Below, in pieces: positions 1-36,906 of a stretch of 64,000 bases of DNA (its first letter is position 1; each line of letters starts with the position of its first letter). The position numbers and the translations under genes are program-made. The notes beneath the pieces are model-generated. The model ran no database searches. It was not told the DNA's origin and saw only the letters and a list, made by a program, of their open reading frames with translations. This DNA is from Sipunculus nudus (lineage: Eukaryota > Annelida > Sipuncula > Golfingiida > Sipunculidae), in NCBI GenBank assembly GCA_026874595.1, contig CM049318.1, positions 28,300,956 to 28,364,955 on the forward strand. The letters run 5' to 3'.

Positions 1-155
1 ATTTATGCAAGAGACAAAACTTATAACAACATTCAGAGTGCAGTTATTAGATTTTAAGGTTACTGGTCTCTTTGAATTATTTTATTTATATTATTTTTAA
101 AATGATGTTGCTTTTGGGTTAAATCAATTGATATTTATTTTTCTTCTTTTTACAG

Positions 156-328
156 GTGGTAGGATTGTTGATGAACACTTAACCTCATGTTTTACTGATG
201 GATATTTGCAAAAAGACAGAACTGTATGTTACATCTGTGGGCCTTCTTCAATGATTAAAACTATGGAAGCAAATTTACTGAAAATAGGGATACCAAAGAA
301 GAGGATAATCTATGAACAGTGGTGGTAG
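156..328 (+). CDS. OXNAD1: OXNAD1-like oxidoreductase, last coding exon (partial)
   Basis: The exon opens after a pyrimidine-rich acceptor ending at 155 and reads 57 residues to TAG at 326-328. It contains the C-terminal part of a ferredoxin-reductase-type NAD-binding domain: the motif YICGPSSM, then a helix, then the terminal EQWW. Seen: the CGP-S-M motif and the aromatic C-terminus ending in two Trp. Known: OXNAD1 (oxidoreductase NAD-binding domain containing 1, a predicted mitochondrial flavin/NAD protein) ends with the same YICGPPPM block and a KWW-like tail. Inferred: this is the 3' end of that gene; the rest lies upstream of the window. It is convergent with the minus-strand gene ending at 2044. 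Confidence 0.75.
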
Positions 329-2043
329 CATTAATAAGAGAGAAATGATTCAGTGCTCAGCATTTATACAGGACGGAAACCATGTCATATGTGGGATCTT
401 GAAGCAAATCTTTAGACTGAAAATTGAACAGATAGTAAATTGCAGTGTGTACTTAATGCTCCTTGATTGTTAGAAATTTTGAAAATGAACTCCTTTTATA
501 AACTCTTGAATTCAAGTTGGTTATAGATCCAAATCTATATTTTAACATAAAAATTAGTTAGAACGTGATAACTTCAAAGTTTAAGAAACAATTTCCATGT
601 ACACTCCATACTTTGTGTATCTCTGAAGTAAAAATTCATATTTTATTTTATATATAAAAAAATAAATATATATAGTAAATATATATACCAGTTTTAGATG
701 GTATTTTTCTTCATAACACATCAAATATTAATGAAACCCAGTGTTGTAAATTTTGACTTTATTTGTAGCAACTGAAACGTATATAAAATTCAGTGATCTC
801 ATGATATCAGGTGCATTTGTTTACAAATAAATATTTTATATATGATATATATTAATGTATGTATTATAATTTGTTTGGTCTTTTGTTCATCTTATTAGGA
901 CAGGGATGGAGATGATTTGTATTAATTATTATTGTTCCTGGTACTGAAACCATTTCTCATCAGAGTAATTCATTTAGTCAGCTACAGTGTACCCAACTTG
1001 GGACATGTTAATTTATTAAACCACGGAGTAAGTCTAGTCTTATGAGATTACATCTAGACTTAAAGGGGCCCAGTCACCTATAAAGCATGTTGAACTAACA
1101 CAAAAAATAGCTTTTTCCCTTTAAAATAAATCTGTACCTGCCAAAATATTGCCTTGAAACCGTTTGCTTACTCATGTAAATGAGTTTTGAAAACAGTGGA
1201 CCGGGCATGATCACAGGTGTCAACATAAACTCAGTGCGTGGGACTGTGAGCATGGCGAAGCCATAACATGTGTCAATCAGGAGATGCTCTGACTGACTTT
1301 GCCCAAAAAGATGTAATACATGTTCCTAGTCGCTGATACACCACCTCTTGCTGCTCATAATCTTGCTGCTTAAGTCATGCAGCCTTGTTATGGTAAAGAG
1401 ACACACAGTTTCATACTGTGTTCTAATAGTGTTCTCTCGTTTTTTACTGATTTAGAAATAAAATATCCAAGAATTCCAGGATTCAGGGACACTGTTGTCC
1501 AGAGCACACAGGGAAGATAGCACTTTTGTTGTTTTAATAAACAATGCAAGAAATACAAACAGAAATGAGATATTTTTATTTTGCTCAAATTAAAATTAAA
1601 GCTACAAATGATGTGTGCCCTCGAGTATAGCCTGTGGACACTAGCACTATTATCATATTTCTCAACCTGGTTCACAAGAGATGTATTGTGACCCATCAGA
1701 TATAATTCTAGCAAGTGAAAAGTCACTGGTAATTGGCTTTAAATTCATTTTACTGCTTCACCTTTTGGTCAATGAAAACTGGTATCCACCTTTTTAATCA
1801 ATATGATCAATACACCTGCTCGAGTTATTCTGTATACATAGCTGTGATGTGTCGACTAGCAAAAATTTACATATTTAAAACTGGCCATTTTTTTAAGAAA
1901 CTGCAAATCAATTTTATTAACAGAGCCTCATGGGTGAGCCCTGTGACCCTGACTGCAGGCTCTTTTGTTCCTTTGAATTTGGTGCCACCTGGTTAGCTGT
2001 TTGAACACTAACATCACTCTCAAACCAGGTTTTGGTGGACGTC
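329..2043. other. Convergent intergenic region / 3' UTRs
   Basis: AT-rich sequence between two convergent genes. It should hold the 3' UTR of the OXNAD1-like gene (several AATAAA-type signals, for example near 826) and that of OSGEPL1. The open frames in it show no recognisable domain or codon signal. I see no RNA gene or clear repeat. Confidence 0.5.
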
Positions 2044-5000
2044 TCAGGGAAGAAGTTTAATCCGCTTGACCTTGATTGCAGCTTCTCCCACTTCATGTGA
2101 TATGTCTGTGCCAAGTTGACATCTGTAATAAAGAATATAAAGTAAACCCTTAAAACTTGATCTTGGAGACGGGGAAACTCATCAGATTTAATAATCATTT
2201 TAATCATTATAATTAATAATAATTCATATAGCAAGTACAGACAACTGACACAATAATCAAGACCTGTTTGCAATAATAGAAGTATTACATAGTCAAACTG
2301 TATACTGGATCCTGTCTCTGGAGATTCTATAACATTTGTACAACTCTCAAGTTGTCTCAACTCAGGGATTTGCTTTTGTTTGTACCCATGGCTTTTGACC
2401 ATATTACAATCAATGTCAGTAGTTTGGCCTGAGTCATAGTCAAGCACACCAGACTGCTGACGATGACCGTGTGATATGGTCAAAAGCTACAGCTGCAAAA
2501 AAGGCAAGTCCCTGAGTTGAGAGTTTTAACTGAATCTCTATTGTGAGATGAACAATGCTTCCCAGAAGTCAATGTGCAGCTTACTTTTCAAGAAGCCTGG
2601 AAGTAATTGTTCAGCCTGACATATCTTCAAACACTGTGAATTTTTATGCTCACTTGAACTGTGAAAAAGTGTTAAGCAACTTGTCACTATTATACTACTT
2701 GTCACCCAACTTTCAAAGATTACACTGCAACAGTTATACACTGCAGTTGCAACAGATCTCCTTCGTTTTTAAATGTTTTTTGTAGCAAAATTCCCCGTTT
2801 TACACAACCAAGGCTTGCACACAGGGCAAAGAAGTGTAATCAGAGTGTGGGTTCACATTGTGCATCTAGCTCCAAATGTCAAACCCATGACACCCTGCTT
2901 TCTCTCTGATTACACTGGTTCTGGCACAGGGACAAGAATCAGACCAATAAGAGATCAGTGTCCCAGTTTTAAAACTTGGAGCTGGATGCACAAATTGGTG
3001 GAATTACAATTTTGTGCCGTGTGCCAGCCCTTGTTGTGAAACCAGAAACATCTTGCTATATACAAAGAAGCGGTTAAAACAAAGGAGATAAAGAATGAAT
3101 GCAGAGTATAACCCCTGCATGAGGATTGTACACAGTGAAAAATAGTATCATTGTTTCTCCATTTTAATTTGTACATAAATGGTATTTGGGCTAAACAGTG
3201 TTTGGAGAAATGACACTCCATTTAACTTTTAGTAGTGGTAGGAATTGGTTCTAAAATCATGTTCAGTAATTGAAAGAAGAAAAATGACTGATGATCAATT
3301 ATTAATCAATTATTTTATGTACCTCCTGCGAAATTTGCTGTGAAGAATAATACAAAATATATTGACCGATTAAGTTCAGTTCGACTTGTATATCACGCTG
3401 AAAGGTCAAGGTAACAGTCAGGTTGACAGTCAGGTGACACTTGTTCGCTGCACAAGGTTCAGTTTTTAATGCTGTTCATTACTTTGTCTCCCAACTTTTT
3501 GTACCTCTTTTCCTCGGAACAGGGGACACTAATTTAGGTTTGTCTGTCTGTCCGTCTGTTTATCTGTCCATCATATTTTTGTGAGTTAACTTTCCTTAAT
3601 ATTATATAATTTCATTCAAATTTGGGACAGTGATTGCTCTCATGCATATCTTGGCTGGGATTGGTTTTTGGAATGTCCGTCTCACAAGATAATAATACAC
3701 TATGATATTTCATTTTTGATATGATGAATCAGCACATTTAGTGTCACCAATCACCAACAGGTGTGCTAGGGGGGACATAAATTCATTGAATTTGCTTATT
3801 TATAACTCTGACAGGATTAGATTTTTTTTCTCTGGATAATATGGCTATTTTGTATGTGAATATTATCATTTGTGATAAATTATTTAAAAATGCAATTGAT
3901 TTAATTGATTATGAAAGAAAATGACTAATCGTCGATATAATCCATTAATCGGAACACCACTTACTTTGGCATTATGTCCAATGACTCGGGGTCTGGTGCT
4001 ATTCCAATTCCAGCTCTAAGTCTCTCCACTCCATTCCTGTGGTGAATAAGGACATCATTAGTACAGTATTCTGGAAAATTTACATCTATCAGGTAGTAAC
4101 ACAATGGCAAACTAAACAATAAGTTTATCAAATTCCCAAATGCTAGTGTCATGGAGTCATTGATCGTGGTACAAGTTTCATTATCATGTAATTGATTAAT
4201 GTTGATGGATTCCTGTGCTAAAATAGCAGATAAATTGATCTGCATGATGAACCTTGGATTGCAGATACAGTACAAGATCTGTACTATCTATTGTGGTGTG
4301 TCACCTGCATATTGAGGAATATGAAAAAGATAATCATGTGTCAATATTTAAAGAGACACAAGAGAAGAAGACCTCCTCTGTACAAAGGCATTTTAAGAGA
4401 TGAAAGATTGACCTTGTACAATAATCTTTTATAATAATATATTAGTGCTCCTAAAAATAAAATGAAATTTAAAACAAAATCGTTTTCTTAGTCCAATTTT
4501 TTTTTTCATTTTTCAACTTGAGCATTAACTGCCCCTGCCAGGAGGGTATGTGTTCATCCCTGTTTGTGTTTGTATGTTAGTTCACAACATAACTGATGCA
4601 GTCATGAACGGAAACTCATGAAATTTTTAGGAATGGGCTAATGAAGAATCAATTCGATTTTGGTGTGGATCCAGCACATGATCAACATCATCAAGAAATA
4701 GTCTCAAATGATCAGTCACTTAATTATGCATTCATGTACCTAGAAATTTTGGCTGAATAAGTGAATGCAGACATGGTTTTGGATGCATCCCAAAATATGA
4801 AACCCCCCCCCCCCCCCCAACAGTAGAAGCTTGCTTCAGATTTTTATTTACTTTATTTTTTAGAGTAATGGACCACTGACTAACACGTACTAACCATGCA
4901 ATCATAATGCCATTATCAGTGCATAACTTCGGAGGTGGACAGACGAGTTGACTTTCATAATGACCACATACTGTCTCCAGACCGCTCCTTATGAACATGT

Positions 5001-8000
5001 TACTGGCCACACCCCCTGACACCACCTAAAGGAAAAACAAGACAAAGTTCAGTTTATATGTAGATACCAAGTTTTAACACTCACCGCACAAACTTTTTGT
5101 CTGTAGATGGATGAAATGTATTGCACCTGCTGTTTACATCCTGTATAATACATGGTGTGAAGAATGTAAAAAGCACAATTTTACAAAATTGCCATTATTT
5201 TATTATTCAGTATGGATCTTGTCCTTTGAAGATTTATTTTATACCTTAAATCTTGTTTCTAGTAATGAAATCTGCAGCAGATATTGGACTGGAAAACTCA
5301 ATAGTTTGGTAAGCCAGCATTGAAACTAGAGGCGGTTACCTCAACATACACATGCACACACACACACAAATACATGGAAAATGCTTAAATATCCAGAAAT
5401 ATTGAAACATGAATATTCAGACTTGAGTAATCAAGCTCTCCTTTCAGCAGTAGATATTTAAAATTAAACAGATTTAGTATACTAACCAGGTTGCTCTTTG
5501 TCTTTGGTAATAATCCCTTCATCTCACAGAATAAGAAAGCCCTCTGTACACGCTTGGCAAGATGACGCAGGACTGCATACTGAAAACTGGCACAGATGTC
5601 AGCAGCATTTGGTAGCACCATGCTGCCCTCTATGCCTAAAATGGACACACAACAATTGTAGCATATCTTTCAAGAATCTGCCTTTTTTCTCAATAAGCTG
5701 TATGACCTATCATGTGTGCAATGTTTGTTTTATAAGGAGATTAAGTAGTGCCATCTGATACAAAAGAAGTAAAAGATTACCATTCAGTACCTAATCACAA
5801 TTATGACTAATTTTTATACAGCTAATTATGTATCAAATAGAAAATAATATGAGTTTATTTTAAAAAGAGAATGATCCATGTGAAAATATAGAAAAAAATA
5901 AAGGGTCATGGCTCAGCTAAATAGATAAATGAACCATTAGATTCTGTGGCAACTTTCTGAAGACAATGTGTCCTTAGACCAAATCCCATAGAACAACATT
6001 TGTTCAAAATGCGATTCCCCACAAATTTGTAATTTGCAGTTTTTTTTCATTGAAATGTAAATACTGCAAATGGATTAACTGAAACTACAAGTAAATAGCA
6101 TTTATATAATAAAATACACTTACGTTGATACCTGAAATGTTAATTTATAAAATTTTGCCTGAACTGTCCCTCAGTAAACATGGCTGTACCTCTATTCTGC
6201 ACAAAAGAAGTATTTACTGGTGTTGTTTATACCCCTCAATCAGCTCTTATTAATATAATCAATATAAGCAAAACTATATACAAATGCTGAGTAGAGATCA
6301 ATTTCACTTTATGCATGATGTTTAGATTTCATTATAATGACAGCTGTGGACAATTTTCCTTTGTCGCATTACAATTGTTGGCATTTGTCTCATAGGTGAT
6401 GGTCTTTTGGGTAAATGTTCTGTGCACAAGTGCCTTGTGGGAAATTGTTTTGTGAGGAAATACCTTTTCAGATAATGTCTTAGGAGTAACTGTCTTGTGG
6501 GCAATTTTCTTGAGCGCAAATGCCTTGTAGACAATTTTTTTGTGGAAAATGCCTTGTGAAAAAATTACTATTTTCTTGAGAGCAAATGACTTATGAGCAA
6601 TTGTTTTGTCGGCAAATGTTTTGTGGTCTTTTGATCAAATCACTTGTGGAAAATTGTCCTGTGAAGAAATGTATTGTAGGCATTTGTCAGAGCACTGAAT
6701 GTTTTACCTCTTTTCTTTTCCTCTCTGGATATGATCCTCTTGAAGTGAGACTTAAGGCCAGCAAATGAGAAGTTGCAGTCAGGGATCTGTTTCATCACTG
6801 TTGGAAACCTGTATGGTATAAATAAAACATCTCAGGTAAAAAAATATGTCCTTCTTCAAATTACCTGTTAAAATCAACAAGTCTCACCAAGATTACACAT
6901 TTCACAGTACATTTTGTACTAGATATATTTTGAGTTTGTAACATTGGGAATGTCTTGGTTGCCTCTTCCTTTATAAGGGCATTCTCATAAAAGTATACTC
7001 CCTGGTAATTTGCCATTTTTTTCATAATAAAATCTGTAAATACATAGATGCCCACATCAAACAGATTCAAACAGTGTAATTTTGATAATTAAATTATCAA
7101 AATATTAAGCACTGATATATTCCAAGGCCTGACTAGCAAAGTATGTGGAATTGTATTATGCCAAATTTGTCAAGTGCAGTTGGACAACTGATGAAACATT
7201 GATGCAACTCCATGGCAACACAGATGAGCTCATTTAGGTGCAAAAGGTGACAAGCTCTGAATAATGGAAGGTTACAAGCTCTTTCTTATTCAGGACTATG
7301 ATGAATATCAATCCATAATTTCTTTTGGAACTAAACTAATGTTATGTGAAAATTAAAGTTTCTATGTACAGAGTAATCTATTTCATATGATACATGACTG
7401 GGCCTCACCCAAATGCTTTAGGATCCCCTTGTTTGGCCATGGTCTCGATGGCCTGACCCCCACTCATACCAGCACACTCAGGTAGGTTCTTTAACTTTAG
7501 TTCCCGAGCAATCTGTAAAGATATAACTTTTGGTTATTTTGCACATTACTATCAGTTATTTTGCATATCATAATGCATGGAAGACTCAAGATATGTGAAT
7601 AAAAGACCATGTGTTACTTAGCATGGCAGATCTAATACAAACTGTGCTAAATGCTACAGTTTGTCTTTATTGCTGAATTTAATTAGTTTCATTTTTAATT
7701 CAGAACACAATCTATATTACAATGTAAACACAGGAACTGATAGATATCTCACCTTTTTAAGATCAAACAGATTTTGATTTCTTTTATGATATAGTTAATA
7801 CATTATTATTATTATTGTCAGTTTATGACAAACCTAAACACTTATACTGTCAGTCATCACCAACAGATGTCACTAGTGTGGCAGGAAATATTTTTCAAGT
7901 TGAACGGCACAGAGGAGTATACTTGCCTTATCTATTGAATCTCCGGGTGCCTCATCTGTACTTTGACCAATCAGCAAGAAGTCTTCCACAGATCGAACCA

Positions 8001-10202
8001 CAGCGAGGAGGCAGTGACCTCCACTGATCAACAGAACCAGAAACGGGAAGTCCACCCTGCTCAGAAATTATAAATAGAAAAAGAAAGGTCAACTAACAGT
8101 ACATGTTGTAGCTTTACTTTGAGTCAAATAGTGTTGATTGTACAAATAAATAGTCTGCAATCTTGTGATCTTTCTTCCAAACATTTTGGCTGCTAGAGCA
8201 GGGAACAGATGCTTTTCAATCACCTTGTTGTTAAGGTGATAACAGAAATTTATTTTTCTATCACCTTGGATGAGAGAGCTTGTAAGAGGAAGTATATTTT
8301 TATAATTTTGTTTGTTGCAACAAGTAAAAGAAACTTTCTTTTCTATCACCTTGACATTAAGAGTAGGAAAAAAGAAACATTTCTGTCATCTAGCCTGTCA
8401 CAGCAGAAACGAAAAGCTTATTTATATCATTGTTACTGTTAGAACAAGTATGAGATTAGGACAGGAAAGAGAAGAGTTTGCACCAGTTAGAGCAGGGAAG
8501 AGAAACTTACTGCTCTATCATTCTGGCAGTCAGAGCATGGGCTTCCATGTGGTGGATAGGTATCAGTGGCTTCCTGTGGACAGATATTAAATTTATAAAT
8601 AATTAATAAATCAAATATTCACTGTCAGCTGTCAAAAAAAGGAAAAATATTGAAAAAGTTTGAAAGCATTAGACAGTCAAACTTATTTTTTATTCTCTGA
8701 TTAAATTGTATTTACCACTGAAGCTACATAAATTTAATACATTTTATTAATTCCAATAATATCTATCCATCAAGATACTCACAGTTTAAATACAACAACC
8801 AACTTAATGTAACATGTATTCTGCAATGCAAAGGAAACTACAAAGAAAATGCTAAAGTGAATAAAGATTTCTTTGGTTAAAGAGTATATACTATGTAATG
8901 AAAATTGGTAAATTTAACAAAATCCTTTCTGCTTTTCATAACTAAAGAACAGTTATATTTAAATTAATAGTCATAAATGATATAAACTAGTTTTGTTCAG
9001 TATTTATATTCTACAAAATATAAATACCCTGATTGACGATGAAGCTGTTTAGCATAATGTAGACCAACTGCCAAGGACAAGGACAGCCCTGGTTTCACTG
9101 TAACAGCAATGGCATCCACATCCTTGGATAAGAACAAGTAAAACATGTTTAATTAATGCACTATCTGATCTAGAAATATACAAAACACAAACTGACCTGG
9201 GGTCAGATTTGAACTGAATTTCGAACTGAAGTAATAATAGAAATGTAATTGGAATTATAATTGAATTGTTAGAATAGAAATCGGAACTGAGTTGTGACAG
9301 CACTGTAATACAAAATAAAAAAAGTTAACTCATAAAAGCGTCATGATTATTGCCCAACTGAAACATTTTCCTGCCTGTATTGTACATTGTGCCCTCTCTA
9401 AAGCTTCGGAAACCACCTGATCAATGTTCTGCTTATGAAGATCCCTCGCAACTGGTGGAATGATACCTCCTAACCTGAAATAACATAAATAAAACCTTTT
9501 GTAAATATTTAACATACATATACACCTTTAATAAACCAAAACACTGGATATGGTAACAAAAAAAACAGTTAAACCAAAATGTAACTAAATAAATGATAGC
9601 ATGAATGTTAAATCTTTAATTTACTGATATATGGTAATAGACTGTTCATAGAAGATCATACCACATTATCTTTATTATTATTTTTAGTCTATTCAATAAA
9701 ATAGAAAAAAACCCACATTTGTTTTATATTTATATATAATTAAATTTCATGCACAATATATATGATTAATTTTGTGCCATTGTGGAGTTGGAATAAAAAT
9801 GTAATTAAAACAGATCACTTCTTGATCATAGAAATTTTTAGTTTCATGTTATTTCCCCCCCCCCCCCCCCCCCACGAATTCAGGAAATGGATTCTCACTT
9901 ATAATCTGCCAAATATATCATCAGTAAAGTTGATTTAGTGAAATAAACGTAGAAAAATGGATATTTACTGATTGCATAATATATACAATGTTGATGGTTG
10001 AAGGGCTTAAACCTTACTCCACATGTATCTTTGTTTGGGAATTGATGGCTTCTCCCAGCAATGTTCCTCCTTCAGAAACTACAGCTACCCCTGTATCATC
10101 ACAGCTCGTTTCTATCCCCAGGACAAGTCGGTCATTTCTGACAGATGTGCTGTACTGTCTTTTCTGTTCACAAGTCCAACTTCCACAACACAATGGACAC
10201 AT
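2044..10202 (-). CDS. OSGEPL1: tRNA N6-threonylcarbamoyladenosine synthase, mitochondrial (TsaD/Qri7 family), 11 exons
   Basis: Makes the t6A37 modification of ANN-decoding tRNAs in mitochondria. Exons on the minus strand: 10202-10018, 9474-9375, 9122-9028, 8573-8511, 8056-7927, 7512-7409, 6808-6708, 5635-5487, 5025-4895, 4036-3965, 2122-2044. They join in frame to about 402 residues; the human protein is 414. Seen: LGIETSCDDTG nucleotide-site start, TVKPGL, metal-binding IPIHHMEAHA, LLISGGHCLL, NFSFAGLKSH, SGGVASN, CTDNGIMIAW and GVERLRAGIG. The terminal exon (TDISHEVGEAAIKV) matches the human C-terminus and is easily missed, because the frame of the previous exon runs into a TAA made by the donor GTAAGT. 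The donors after exons 2 and 5 read GC (CAG|GCAGGA and AAG|GCAAGT). The start is uncertain: ATG at 10202 gives a family-sized protein with a Ser/Arg-rich presequence, but the frame stays open to an ATG at 10460. Confidence 0.9.
2123..3964 (-). other. OSGEPL1 last intron
   Basis: A 1.84-kb intron between the GTAAGT donor at 3964 and the TTACAG acceptor ending at 2123. It contains a tGTCTGTCTGTCCGTCTG tract near 3541-3570, the signature seen inside other repeats of this window, so an old transposable-element fragment probably lies around 3500-3800. Nothing else is recognisable. Confidence 0.5.
4803..4818. repeat. Poly-C tract (16 C) in OSGEPL1 intron 9
   Basis: Uninterrupted run of 16 C on the plus strand (poly-G in the pre-mRNA). 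Length-unstable, and a likely assembly or sequencing weak point. Confidence 0.9.
6350..6695. repeat. Degenerate about 21-bp tandem array next to OSGEPL1 exon 7
   Basis: Some 16 imperfect units of roughly 20-22 bp with the core TTGTGGGCAAATG (variants CTTGTGGGAAATTG, CTTGTAGACAATTT, TTTGTCGGCAAATG). The array stops about 13 bp outside the donor side of exon 7 (6708). The short open frame across it on the minus strand (repeated LPTRH-like peptides) is a by-product of the repeat, not a gene. Confidence 0.7.
8193..8533. repeat. Degenerate about 42.5-bp tandem array ending on the OSGEPL1 exon-4 splice donor
   Basis: Eight imperfect units begin near 8193, 8235, 8279, 8322, 8363, 8407, 8449 and 8491. 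Each has a purine-rich left half (GGGAAnAGAAA) and a TCTATCAcCTT-like right half. The eighth unit contains the real exon-4 boundary (exon end at 8511, donor just below it), so the array looks grown from the exon/intron junction itself. Divergence between units is high, so the expansion is old. Confidence 0.55.
9855..9873. repeat. Poly-C tract (19 C) in OSGEPL1 intron 1
   Basis: Uninterrupted run of 19 C on the plus strand, within intron 1 of the minus-strand gene. Same caution about length accuracy as the tract at 4803. Confidence 0.9.
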
Positions 10203-11111
10203 AGTATGTGCAAGTACACCTCCAGGCCATTTATTAAAGTTTGACCAGGTGCCTTTAATAAATTTAAATTTCAAAGTCCTGGAGATCTGGTCTTTAAAAA
10301 GATAGCACTGGTCTGTATAAACTTGGACGTATCTTCTTGAAGAGGTGTAAGTAATATTACATTTTTGTTTTGAAAAAATAAAATTTAAATTCATTCTACT
10401 TTTGCTTCCAATTTTCATGCCAGTATTTGAATATAGGAACTTAAAGTTAAAAATTCTCATTTTGCAATTTTTTTTTCATATGCAATTGTAACATAGAATT
10501 TTATTAAATTAAACCCTATATGGGTGCAATGATTTCTTTAACACTTTGAGAGTCAAGGTTAATCCATCAAATTAAAGTCACATGGTTTTGTTGACACAAT
10601 GAGATTTGTTTTCCTATGACAGGCTATGCCAAAAGGCCATTGAACTTGTGCCCAAACCTGTCTACCTTGATGACAGTTCGAGTTTAAAGGTTAATGACAT
10701 CAAACGCGCAAGAGTCATGCAACATGACAGCCGCTGATGCAAAATCAGGAATGTGCAAAGCCATTTATGTCACTAAATGTCAGGCTTGACCGGGCAACCA
10801 TGACTCTTCATGGGCGCAGACATATTGGATATATCCCATAATTCCCCTTGTGATACACGATAGGAAATTTGAAAATCATAACGTGTTAATAATTTAAGCT
10901 TGTTTCAGCTCTATAGTGCAACATAAGATAATTTGTCTGAATCGTTCAGCCAAACAAATATAAATACAATTAATGTAAAAATGAAATTTGGCATTTATAG
11001 GATTTTTTACAATGTGTAAATACAAGCACAGCCTTGCATAGATTTCAAAACTCCCACCGAGTTCTAGTCTTGCCGGGTGGAGCGTGGCATTTTCATCAGA
11101 TCTATCAGCGA
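10203..11111. promoter_or_regulatory. Head-to-head promoter region, OSGEPL1 / GARS
   Basis: The two divergent start codons are 909 bp apart (651 bp if the OSGEPL1 ATG at 10460 is used). Both 5' UTRs and both promoters must lie here unless an upstream non-coding exon exists. I see no TATA box at a convincing distance and no long CpG island. Bidirectionality is inferred from geometry only. Confidence 0.5.

Positions 11112-36906
<25,795 letters not shown>

Noticed and set aside
1917-2483. 188-residue minus-strand open frame as an independent gene
   Set aside because: Its downstream half overlaps the last OSGEPL1 exon in the wrong frame; the correct frame (TDISHEVGEAAIKV to TGA at 2044) matches the family. 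The upstream half is intron sequence.
3961-4275. Open frame ending DIMPK at 3961 as the C-terminus of OSGEPL1
   Set aside because: The TAA is created by the splice donor GTAAGT; the protein continues in the exon at 2122-2044.
8209-8590. Plus-strand frames with repeated Lys/Phe peptides
   Set aside because: By-products of the 42-bp array on the strand opposite to OSGEPL1.
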